This document shows, piece by piece, positions 1 to 6,215 of a stretch of DNA of 6,855 nt (position 1 is its first letter; the number at the start of each line of letters is the position of its first letter). The notes beneath the pieces were generated by a model that was given only the letters and a program-made list of their open reading frames with translations, was not told the origin of the DNA and searched no databases. Source of the stretch: an uncultured Clostridia bacterium. Its GTDB lineage: Bacteria; Bacillota; Clostridia; Christensenellales; Aristaeellaceae. Where the stretch lies: positions 1 through 6,855 of the forward strand of contig CALVTV010000202.1 in NCBI GenBank assembly GCA_944363005.1, written 5' to 3'. Position numbers and translations under genes: made by a program.

Positions 1-530
1 AGCACAAGCAGCGGCGTCAGCGCAAGCACTGTGCCCCATAAATAATTGCACGACCCGGTCAGCCAGAGAAAGACCGTTCCGAAAAAGGGCACCCCGGTGA
101 ACAGCACGCCATGGGCAACCAGCAGCAACGGCCAGCACCAACTGCGCCCCTTGGGCCGTACCAGCGCGTAAAGCTCCAGCAGCAGCAACAGGTACATCAA
201 CGTATTGGCGACGTTGAAAACGCCCTTGTCCATGGCCAGAAAGCCCTGCGCAAGCGCATGCACCAGGCTGCGGCCGCCCCATATCCGGTAATGCGCCGCC
301 TGTGAAGCGATCACATCGGCCAGGCCCGTGATGCGTTCGCCCGTACTCCAGCTGAAGCTGTAATCGTAGTCGTCCATCATCAGCGGCGTGTGCCGGTTGA
401 GCAGCAGCATGATTCCCGCAATCCAAATCAGCAGCAGCAGAAAAATCGCCTGCCGAACCGCCTTGTTCTCCTCCAGACGGGCCAAAAAGCCTTCCGTCGC
501 CTGCCATACGGCATTCGCTTTACGCTGCAT
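1..530 (-). CDS. Polytopic membrane protein resembling DUF6056, N-terminal part (runs off the left edge)
   Basis: The first 176 complete codons of a larger membrane protein; the rest lies outside the window. It starts at ATG 530-528 behind a GGGAGG ribosome binding site (541-536, spacer 5 nt). A basic N-terminus of about 28 residues leads into a first membrane helix (about 28-45), then the acidic motif MMDDYDYSFSW (51-61) and an extracytoplasmic stretch with HYRIWGGRSLVH (80-91). Further hydrophobic segments follow at about 105-124, 131-156 and from 165 on, with the motif WLTGSCNYLWG at 156-166. The pairing of a DDY motif after helix 1 with a W-x-TGS-x-NYLW motif is what I recall of DUF6056 proteins, whose function is not established. 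An Asp-rich motif in the first outer loop also recalls GT-C glycosyltransferases, which is only an inference. The start lies inside the end of the preceding gene (11-nt overlap), so translation is probably coupled. It is surely coding; the family name is moderately sure. Confidence 0.8.
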   Translation of the reverse strand, partial: MQRKANAVWQATEGFLARLEENKAVRQAIFLLLLIWIAGIMLLLNRHTPLMMDDYDYSFSWSTGERITGLADVIASQAAHYRIWGGRSLVHALAQGFLAMDKGVFNVANTLMYLLLLLELYALVRPKGRSWCWPLLLVAHGVLFTGVPFFGTVFLWLTGSCNYLWGTVLALTPLLV

Positions 531-1002
531 GCGAACCTCCCATGAGCTCTACGCTCAGCACAACATTACCCTGGCTCTCGATCACAACATCCTGATTGAG
601 CAGGTTTTCGTCGATGGATTTCGCGCAATCCAGCAAAAAGCGGCGCTCCCCCTCCTCCGAAAGATCCTCATATACATTGAGAATCACCTCGTAAAACCAA
701 ACGCCGTCCGTGTACACGCGATCGCGTCCGATTTTGAGCAGCGTGCCCGCAGTCCTGTGGGAAAGGCCGGTGTGGATCTCACGCAAGAATTTGCCGTAAC
801 GCAGCACGGGTTGCAGCTTGAGATCAAACTGAAAGATGGCCGCCGCGCCGCATAACACAAACCCCGCTATACAAAGCCACTCGATGCGTTGCCACGCGCC
901 CACCATGCCAATCACCAGCCCCGGCAAGCACCAAAGCGCCATCATCAGCAGCGTCCTGTTTCTCTGGCGCACATTGTTGTCGGTATCCGTCTGGGTATAC
1001 AT
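520..1002 (-). CDS. Small membrane protein, two N-terminal helices plus a soluble domain, unknown function
   Basis: A 160-residue protein I do not recognise as a named family. The start ATG at 1002-1000 has an excellent AGGAGG site (1016-1011, spacer 8 nt). After a polar, Gln/Asn/Thr-rich N-terminus come two closely spaced membrane helices (about 17-36 and 41-58) forming a hairpin. A soluble domain of about 100 residues follows, probably cytoplasmic because a basic segment follows helix 2. It begins FLREIHTGLSHRTAGTLL (72-89) and alternates likely beta strands (LLKIGRDRVY, VWFYEVILNVYED, VVIESQGNVVLSVEL) with an acidic helix (114-133). This plan, a membrane anchor plus a small beta-rich domain, loosely recalls NfeD-type proteins, but I see no diagnostic motif. 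It begins 15 nt after topB and overlaps the next gene by 11 nt, so it is clearly an operon member. A role linked to topB or to the downstream membrane protein cannot be told from sequence. Confidence 0.85.
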   Translation of the reverse strand: MYTQTDTDNNVRQRNRTLLMMALWCLPGLVIGMVGAWQRIEWLCIAGFVLCGAAAIFQFDLKLQPVLRYGKFLREIHTGLSHRTAGTLLKIGRDRVYTDGVWFYEVILNVYEDLSEEGERRFLLDCAKSIDENLLNQDVVIESQGNVVLSVELMGGSHAA

Positions 1003-1017
1003 GGATCTATCCTCCTG

Positions 1018-3108
1018 TCAAGGCATGCCGTCGGCCGGCGTAAAGGACACACAGCCCTTTCTGTAGTGAATCACACCCGTTGAACCGCGAACATCGCCCT
1101 TTTCCACGCAGAGACGAAGCAGCTTTTCCGTCAGCACAGGCCCGCCCATGCGTTCCAGTTCGTTTTTCCAAATGGTGAATTTGCATCCATCGCGGAAGCG
1201 CGTGCAATAAAAAGAACGGGAGTTTTCCGCGATCTTTCCCTGACCGCATGCCGGACATACAATTCCCAAATCGCGTACCTTCTTCGCCTTGCGCCCACGC
1301 CGCTCTTCCGGGTCAAAGGCGACTTCCGGCGCCTTGCCCGCCTGCTCGACTAGGAAGGCCGTCAGCCGCGCAATGCCCTGCCTGAATCGCGCCTCCGAGT
1401 CCTTGCCGCGCGCGATTTCCGAGAGCTCGCGCTCCCATCGCCCCGTCGTCTCCGGTGACGCGATCTCCGCGGGCACAGCCTCGATGAGCCGCATGCCTTT
1501 GGGCGTGGCCACCAGGTTCTTTCCGCTGCGGCGCACATAGCCGACCTGAATCAGCCGCTCGATGATCGCCGCGCGCGTGGCGGGCGTGCCCAACGCGCAA
1601 TCCTTCATCTGCTCGCGCAGTGCTTCGTCCTCAATCTGCCGGCCGGCATGCTCCATCTCCGAGAGCAAAGACGCATCGTTGTGCTCTTTGGGCGGTTTGG
1701 TCTGTTCCTGAACCGCCTTGGCCGATTTGCACAGGCGCTCGTCGCCTTCCGAAAGCGGAGGCAGCGGCGCTTCCTCGTCTTCCTTCTTGCGCTTGGTGCG
1801 CTGCACATCGCGATAGACGTCCTTCCAGCCGGCCTGCGTGACGCTCTTGCCCGTGCTCAGGAAGGCATCTTCGCCGACCTGCGTGACGACCTTGAGCGCA
1901 TCGTAGCGGTAATCCGGGTAAAACGCCGCGGCCAGCCGCCGGGCCACCATTTCATATATGCCGCGCTCGTCGGCCGTGAGCGAGGCGCTCTTCACGCGCT
2001 TGCCCGTGGGAATGATCGCATGGTGATCGGTCAACTTGTCGTCATCAAACACGCGCGGCGTCAGCCGCACGCCGTATCCCAGCGCCGCTTTGCCCAAAGG
2101 CGCCAGTTCGCCGTCATAGCTTTGCAGCGTATTCTTCACCTTTTGCAGCATGTCCCGCGAGAGATAGCGGCTGTCCGTGCGCGGATAGGTGAGCAGCTTG
2201 TGCTGCTCGTACAGCTTTTGCGCGATATCCAGCGTCTTTTTCGCCGTCAGCCCGAGCTGCGCGTGCGCCTCCCGCTGGAGTGTCGTCAAATCATAGAGAA
2301 GCGGCGGGCGCTCCGTTTTTTGCTCCCGCTCCGCGCGTGTCACCCGGCCCTGCATGCCCGTGACCCGCGCGGCGATGGTCTGCGCCTGCTGCGCCTCTTC
2401 AATGCGCTTTTCCCCGCGCGCATCGATATAGACGCCCTTGTAATCGCCGAAATCCGCGCGCACAGTGTAATACACTTTGGGGACAAATGCGTCGATTTCA
2501 CGCCGGCGCTTGACCAGCATGGACAGGGTCGGCGTCTGCACCCGGCCGATGGACAGCAACACGCCATATCGCAGCGTAAACGCGCGCGTCGCGTTCATGC
2601 CGATGAGCCAATCCGCATCGGCGCGGCAGCGCGCGCTGCGATAGAGCGCGTCATACTCCGACGAAGGGGCAAGCGCCTCAAACCCCGCGCGGATTGCCTC
2701 GTCCGTCATCGAAGAAATCCACAGGCGGGAGACCGGCTTGGTGCATCCCGCCTGTTCATAAATATAGCGAAAGATCAGCTCACCCTCGCGCCCGGAGTCC
2801 GTCACGCAGACGATCTTTTCCGTCTGCGCGTCGTTCATCCATTTTTTGACGGCGAGGAACTGGCTTCTCGTCTTTTTGATGACCTTGGTTTCCATGCGCT
2901 CGGGCAGGATCGGCAGGTCCTCAACCCGCCAGCGCCTGTACTTTTCGTCGAGCTCCTCCGGCTCCTTGAGCGTCACCAGATGGCCCAGGGCCCACGTCAC
3001 CACGTATCCCCCGCCCATCAGGCAATTATCCCCCCGCTCCCCGGCCCCCAGCACGCGGGCAATATCCCGGGCAACGGACGGCTTTTCCGCCACGACCAAC
3101 GTATGCAT
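1018..3108 (-). CDS. topB: DNA topoisomerase III (type IA)
   Basis: A cytoplasmic type IA topoisomerase of 696 residues that cuts and reseals one DNA strand to relax negative supercoils and unlink precatenanes and recombination intermediates. The N-terminal TOPRIM domain has E8 in VVAEKPSVA and D104/E108 in TDSGREGEL; the second acidic position of the classic DxD is G106, as is usual in Gram-positive TopB. SIGRVQTPTLSML spans 186-198. The catalytic tyrosine is Y308 in LTYPRTDSRYL, and DHHAIIPTG (361-369) is the conserved active-site region. A linker with LPPLSEGD and QTKPP (449-473), then GTPATRA (507-513), matches the family. The C-terminus carries a four-cysteine zinc-ribbon-like unit (C618, C621, C635, C642) followed by one short topoisomerase C-terminal repeat. 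The length suits Bacillota TopB (about 700-730). It starts 17 nt after dnaB with a weaker site (GGAGTGA, 3118-3112), so it probably depends partly on dnaB translation. Family assignment is very sure. Confidence 0.97.
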   Translation of the reverse strand: MHTLVVAEKPSVARDIARVLGAGERGDNCLMGGGYVVTWALGHLVTLKEPEELDEKYRRWRVEDLPILPERMETKVIKKTRSQFLAVKKWMNDAQTEKIVCVTDSGREGELIFRYIYEQAGCTKPVSRLWISSMTDEAIRAGFEALAPSSEYDALYRSARCRADADWLIGMNATRAFTLRYGVLLSIGRVQTPTLSMLVKRRREIDAFVPKVYYTVRADFGDYKGVYIDARGEKRIEEAQQAQTIAARVTGMQGRVTRAEREQKTERPPLLYDLTTLQREAHAQLGLTAKKTLDIAQKLYEQHKLLTYPRTDSRYLSRDMLQKVKNTLQSYDGELAPLGKAALGYGVRLTPRVFDDDKLTDHHAIIPTGKRVKSASLTADERGIYEMVARRLAAAFYPDYRYDALKVVTQVGEDAFLSTGKSVTQAGWKDVYRDVQRTKRKKEDEEAPLPPLSEGDERLCKSAKAVQEQTKPPKEHNDASLLSEMEHAGRQIEDEALREQMKDCALGTPATRAAIIERLIQVGYVRRSGKNLVATPKGMRLIEAVPAEIASPETTGRWERELSEIARGKDSEARFRQGIARLTAFLVEQAGKAPEVAFDPEERRGRKAKKVRDLGIVCPACGQGKIAENSRSFYCTRFRDGCKFTIWKNELERMGGPVLTEKLLRLCVEKGDVRGSTGVIHYRKGCVSFTPADGMP

Positions 3109-3125
3109 GCTTCACTCCAATCGGC

Positions 3126-4460
3126 TCACGCGCCCTGCTGCAAACTGGCAAAGCGCGTATATTGCCCCAGCCAGGCGAGCTTGACGGTGCCAAGCGGGCC
3201 GTTGCGCTGCTTGGCTACGATGACCTCCGCGATATTCTTGTCCTCGGTGTTGGGGTCGTAATACTCCTCGCGGTGCAGGAACATGATCACGTCCGCGTCC
3301 TGCTCGATTGCGCCGGAGTCGCGCAGGTCCGAGAGAATCGGGCGCTTGTCGCTGCGCTGCGCACCGGCACGCGAGAGCTGCGCCAGCGCGACGACCGGGA
3401 CGTTCAATTCTTTGGCGATGGATTTGAGGTTGCGCGAGATCTCGCTGACCTCGTTTTGCCGGTTTTCCACGCGCCCATCCGCGTTCATCAGCTGAAGATA
3501 GTCCACCACAACCAGATCCAGCCCCCGCTCCATCTTCAGCCTGCGGCAGCGCGAACGCAGCTGCGAAGGCGTAATGCCGGACGTGTCGTCCATATAGATG
3601 TTGGAGGAAGCGAGCGGGCCCAGCGTGGACGCGAGGGAAACCCAGTCCTCATCGCGCAGGGAACCATGGCGAACGGCCTGCATGTCCACCCGCGCATCCG
3701 AACACAGCAGGCGCATGGCGAGCTGGTCGTTGGGCATTTCCAGGGAAAAGTACGCCACCGACCGCCCGGCCTGCATGCCCGCATAGCCGGTGATGTTGAG
3801 CCCGAAGGCCGATTTGCCCATCGAAGGACGGGCGCCGACGATGACGAGCTCACCGCCATGCAAGCCGGTGAGCAGGTTGTCCAGGTCCACAAACCCCATG
3901 GGCACGCCGTCGATGCTCCCCTTGAGTTCGGCCAGCTGCTCGATACGCAAATACGTATCCGGCAACACGTCCGAGATGTGCTTGAGCGAGGAGCCCTCGT
4001 TGCGGCGCATCACGATGTCAAAGATCGACTTTTCCGCTGCGCCGAGGATATCGGAAACCAGATCAGTCTGCGCATAACAGGCCTGCGCGATGTCTCCTGT
4101 CGCCTTGATCATCCGGCGAAGCGTCGATTTCTCATCGACAATCTGCACGTATGCCTTGGCGTTGACCGTCGAAGGGACAAACTGCGATAGCTCAATCAGA
4201 TAGTTCGTCCCGCCCACGCCCTCCAGCGTGCCGCGCCGCGTCAGCTCATCGTCCACCGTCACCAGGTCGATGGGCATTCCCTGCGCGTTGAGCATGCGCA
4301 TCGCGTCGAAGATTTCGCGATTGGCCGGCTGATAAAAGTCGTCCGCCGTCAACACTTCAAACGCCATGAGCAGCGCTTCGCGGTCCTGCATCATGCAGCC
4401 CAGCACGCTTCGTTCCGCGTCCTGATTGTTGGGTGGCACGCGCATTACCGTTTCTTCCAT
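3126..4460 (-). CDS. dnaB: Replicative DNA helicase DnaB (called DnaC in Bacillus)
   Basis: The hexameric 5'-3' helicase that unwinds DNA at the fork and recruits primase; cytoplasmic, 444 residues, close to the usual 450-470. The N-terminal domain opens with PPNNQDAERSVLG (9-21) and spans about 9-110; a linker leads to the RecA-like ATPase domain from about 180. Walker A is GARPSMGKSAF (209-219, K216); the catalytic glutamate is E241 in YFSLEM; Walker B is LVVVDYLQLM (316-325, D320); the sensor glutamine is Q361 in ALAQLSR; DLRDSGAIEQDAD (378-390) follows; and the conserved KQRNGPLG (417-424) holds the expected arginine finger region at R419. No intein interrupts these motifs. ATG 4460-4458 is preferred because AAGGAGGG (4473-4466) sits 5 nt upstream; the in-frame ATG five codons on lacks such a site. 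It lies 27 nt after rplI, the usual neighbour in Bacillota. All key residues are present, so it should be active. Confidence 0.98.
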   Translation of the reverse strand: MEETVMRVPPNNQDAERSVLGCMMQDREALLMAFEVLTADDFYQPANREIFDAMRMLNAQGMPIDLVTVDDELTRRGTLEGVGGTNYLIELSQFVPSTVNAKAYVQIVDEKSTLRRMIKATGDIAQACYAQTDLVSDILGAAEKSIFDIVMRRNEGSSLKHISDVLPDTYLRIEQLAELKGSIDGVPMGFVDLDNLLTGLHGGELVIVGARPSMGKSAFGLNITGYAGMQAGRSVAYFSLEMPNDQLAMRLLCSDARVDMQAVRHGSLRDEDWVSLASTLGPLASSNIYMDDTSGITPSQLRSRCRRLKMERGLDLVVVDYLQLMNADGRVENRQNEVSEISRNLKSIAKELNVPVVALAQLSRAGAQRSDKRPILSDLRDSGAIEQDADVIMFLHREEYYDPNTEDKNIAEVIVAKQRNGPLGTVKLAWLGQYTRFASLQQGA

Positions 4461-4487
4461 GCCATCCCTCCTTCACGCAAACTCGAT

Positions 4488-4937
4488 TTAATCCTTTGCC
4501 ACTTCAACTTTGGCGATCATTTCCGCCGTCACGCCCGCATACAGCCAGACGGATACGGTAAAGTCGCCCGCGTTGCGGATGTTGGCCACGTCAATGCGCC
4601 GCTTTTCGACCTTGACGCCATACTGCTTTTCAAGCGCGTCGGCGATCTCCTGAGACGTCACCGAACCGTAGAGCCTGCCGCCCTCCGCGCCGCGCGCCTG
4701 AATGCGGATGCTCTTGCCCGCAATCTTCTTGCTGGTCTCCAGCGCCTGCTGGCGCTGCACTTCCTCGCGGTGCTTCTGCGCGGATTTCTGATTTTCAACA
4801 GCGTTCAGGTTCGCCGCGCTGGCCTCCTTGGCCAGCCCCTTGGGGAACAGGAAGTTGCGGGCATATCCGTCAGACGCCTCGATGATCTGATCCTTTTTCC
4901 CGGTTCCCTTGATGTCCTTGAGCAAAATCACTTTCAT
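4488..4937 (-). CDS. rplI: 50S ribosomal protein L9
   Basis: A large-subunit ribosomal protein of 149 residues that binds 23S rRNA near the base of the L1 stalk and helps maintain reading frame. The N-terminal rRNA-binding domain (1-41) contains the family signature around SDGYARNFLFPKGLAKEA (22-39). A long charged helix (about 42-75) links it to the C-terminal domain, which shows GRLYGSVTSQEIADAL (87-102) and a beta-rich end. The length is standard. One small departure is near the C-terminus: the commonly seen LHxEV-like stretch reads LYAGV (132-136), so a usual histidine is a tyrosine here. The start codon has a near-consensus AAGGAGG (4952-4946, spacer 8 nt), fitting high expression. It stands 37 nt after the DUF2232 gene and 27 nt before dnaB. 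The assignment is very sure. Confidence 0.98.
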   Translation of the reverse strand: MKVILLKDIKGTGKKDQIIEASDGYARNFLFPKGLAKEASAANLNAVENQKSAQKHREEVQRQQALETSKKIAGKSIRIQARGAEGGRLYGSVTSQEIADALEKQYGVKVEKRRIDVANIRNAGDFTVSVWLYAGVTAEMIAKVEVAKD

Positions 4938-4974
4938 GACAATATCCTCCTTTTAAATACGCATTTCCTATCGC

Positions 4975-6066
4975 TCAGCCCTGCGGGTTGCGGGGCTGGA
5001 ATGGGTCATAAGGGTTTTCATGTTGATCCAACTCGGCGCGCCGGTGCGTAAAGTCAAACGCCTGATCCGCAATGCCCAGCGCGACGGCCGCAGCGCCGAT
5101 CAAAAAATAACCGGCAACAAATGCCAAGCTCTGCCAAATTCGCGACTTTCCGCGCTTATGCAGCAGATAACATACCGCCGCAATGCCCTGGATCATGAAG
5201 ATCTCTTGGAACACGCTTGCGAAAACATAAAACGCGCTTCCCAGCCAATTGGACAAGACCAGCGTTCCCACGTAAAAGGCCGCCAACGTCACGCCCAACA
5301 CACGGCCCCAACCCTTGGGCAGTCTCCAGGTTCGAAGCGGCAGATAGGGCAACGCAATCCCACGGCTGAGCACGCCGCGGCGCAGCACAGCTTGTCCAAA
5401 CAATCCGGCCGAGAACGAACCGGTCACCATCAGCGCGGGCAATTCGTAGCGCAACCCCGCATCCAGCACAAAGACGACCGAACGGATCATCTGTTCGCGC
5501 AGTTCGGGTGTCAAAGCCTGCCCGGCGCGCACCGCGGCAATATCTACGCCTTCGGGCACCGCAAAGAGGCCCATCTGCGCCAGCGCTGCCAGGAACGGGT
5601 CGGCCAGTTCTTCCATAAAAACCAACGACTCGCGCACCATGTCGGTCATCGCCGAGACGATATCCGTCCCAGCCGCGGCCGAAAGGATGGCCATAATCAG
5701 TTCCAGCGCGACAAACATCACACCGGCACTGATGCCCACGCCGAGCGTGAACTGCATTTTGCGCTCTACCGTGACGGCAGAGGCCACGATAACCGGCAAG
5801 AGAAACACCGACGCACACAGGCCGCCCAGCGCACCAAAGACCCGTGTGTTGGCCCCAACGAACACCAGGCTGCACACCACCGCGCTCACCGGCCCCACAT
5901 ACCCCAGCAAGACCAGAATCAGCACGGGGATAAACAGAACCAGCTGAGGCGACAGCAGGGACATCATCAGCACCGGAAGGGTCAGTACCGCGCATAGCAC
6001 AATGCTCAGCACCGTCATGCCCCAGCGGTTTTTTTGCCGGAACAGCATCACTTTTTGCGTTTCCAC
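4975..6066 (-). CDS. DUF2232 (YybS-like) integral membrane protein
   Basis: A 363-residue membrane protein of the DUF2232/YybS family, whose biochemical role is not established. About eight or nine hydrophobic segments are visible: about 17-38, 41-56, 58-80, 82-99, 108-131, 208-228, 255-275, 283-303 and 311-333. A loop at 170-195 (EGVDIAAVRAGQALTPELRE) separates the halves. The motif YLPLRTWRLPKGWG (241-254), just before the last three helices, is the clearest family mark. The tail (334-363) is hydrophilic and proline/asparagine-rich. I chose GTG 6066-6064 because AAGGAG (6077-6072) lies 5 nt upstream; an in-frame ATG at 6105 would add 13 residues but has no nearby ribosome site, and the extension is polar and unlike a family N-terminus. 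In Bacillus subtilis the order is yybS, gdpP, rplI; here rplI follows directly after 37 nt and gdpP is absent. It is the first gene after the promoter near 6160. Confidence 0.88.
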   Translation of the reverse strand: METQKVMLFRQKNRWGMTVLSIVLCAVLTLPVLMMSLLSPQLVLFIPVLILVLLGYVGPVSAVVCSLVFVGANTRVFGALGGLCASVFLLPVIVASAVTVERKMQFTLGVGISAGVMFVALELIMAILSAAAGTDIVSAMTDMVRESLVFMEELADPFLAALAQMGLFAVPEGVDIAAVRAGQALTPELREQMIRSVVFVLDAGLRYELPALMVTGSFSAGLFGQAVLRRGVLSRGIALPYLPLRTWRLPKGWGRVLGVTLAAFYVGTLVLSNWLGSAFYVFASVFQEIFMIQGIAAVCYLLHKRGKSRIWQSLAFVAGYFLIGAAAVALGIADQAFDFTHRRAELDQHENPYDPFQPRNPQG

Positions 6067-6071
6067 AATAT

Positions 6072-6077
6072 CTCCTT
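6072..6077 (-). promoter_or_regulatory. Ribosome binding site that decides the GTG start of the DUF2232 gene
   Basis: AAGGAG on the minus strand, followed by five bases (ATATT) and then GTG at 6066-6064. The in-frame ATG at 6105 has no purine-rich site at a usable distance, so this site argues for the shorter, GTG-initiated protein. The rplI start uses a very similar context (AAAAGGAGGATATTGTC before its ATG). Confidence 0.75.
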
Positions 6078-6159
6078 TTTCTGTCAACCGTACACAGATG
6101 CACATTTTGATATGGCGGAAGAATATCCTCCGCTGTCAGATGATACGAATCCATTTGAT

Positions 6160-6188
6160 ATTATAGCGCATTTGTCGGGTTTTGTATA
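6160..6188 (-). promoter_or_regulatory. Sigma-A-like promoter driving DUF2232-rplI-dnaB-topB
   Basis: On the minus strand a perfect TATAAT (6165-6160) is preceded, across 17 nt, by TATACA (6188-6183), which matches four of six positions of TTGACA. The region is markedly more AT-rich than the rest of the window and falls between two genes. The predicted start of transcription near 6153 gives a leader of about 87 nt before the GTG start at 6066. As it is the only good promoter-like stretch seen between 6215 and 1, it is the likely source of the whole downstream unit. Weak internal promoters inside genes cannot be excluded. Confidence 0.65.
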
Positions 6189-6209
6189 GTATACTCCGCG
6201 CTCAAAACC
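6178..6209. repeat. Inverted repeat around the -35 region of the DUF2232 promoter
   Basis: Two perfect 7-nt arms, GGTTTTG (6178-6184) and CAAAACC (6203-6209) on the + strand, are separated by 18 nt. Nested inside and touching the left arm is a second inverted repeat, GTATA-G-TATAC (6184-6194). Both overlap or adjoin the -35 box (6183-6188). They could be an operator or a weak transcription end for the YwaF-type gene, but the stems are AT-rich, the long loop is unfavourable for a terminator, and chance is possible. Confidence 0.3.
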
Positions 6210-6215
6210 ACCGGG

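Noticed and set aside
150..195. CAG/AGC-rich repeat-like stretch on the + strand
   Set aside because: It is the reverse complement of CTG/TTG leucine codons in a membrane segment of the minus-strand protein, not an independent repeat.
3109..3125. Possible terminators in the gaps between genes (also 4461-4487, 4938-4974 and 1003-1017)
   Set aside because: None holds a stem-loop followed by a T run; they contain only ribosome binding sites and short spacers.
1648..3261. A 537-codon open frame on the + strand opposite topB and the end of dnaB
   Set aside because: It is antisense to a gene with every catalytic motif intact, crosses a gene boundary, has no good ribosome site, and its product is Arg/His/Leu-rich low-information sequence typical of antisense frames in high-GC genes.
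3162..4190. A 342-codon open frame on the + strand opposite dnaB
   Set aside because: It mirrors dnaB codons, has an Arg/His/Val-rich composition and no recognisable domain or ribosome site.
5020..5997. A 325-codon open frame on the + strand opposite the DUF2232 gene
   Set aside because: The product is extremely rich in His, Gln and Arg, as expected when hydrophobic membrane-protein codons are read in reverse; no translation signal is seen.
6115..6133. A small hairpin GCGGA/TCCGC in the leader of the DUF2232 transcript, containing a GGAGG sequence
   Set aside because: The stem is only 5 bp with a 9-nt loop, no start codon sits at a proper distance from the GGAGG, and no riboswitch-like fold or leader peptide is evident.
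5156..6154. A 332-codon frame on the minus strand overlapping the DUF2232 gene, starting at ATG 6154
   Set aside because: It is the out-of-frame shadow of the DUF2232 gene, rich in Arg, Gly, Cys and Ala. Its ATG lies at the predicted transcription start with no ribosome site.
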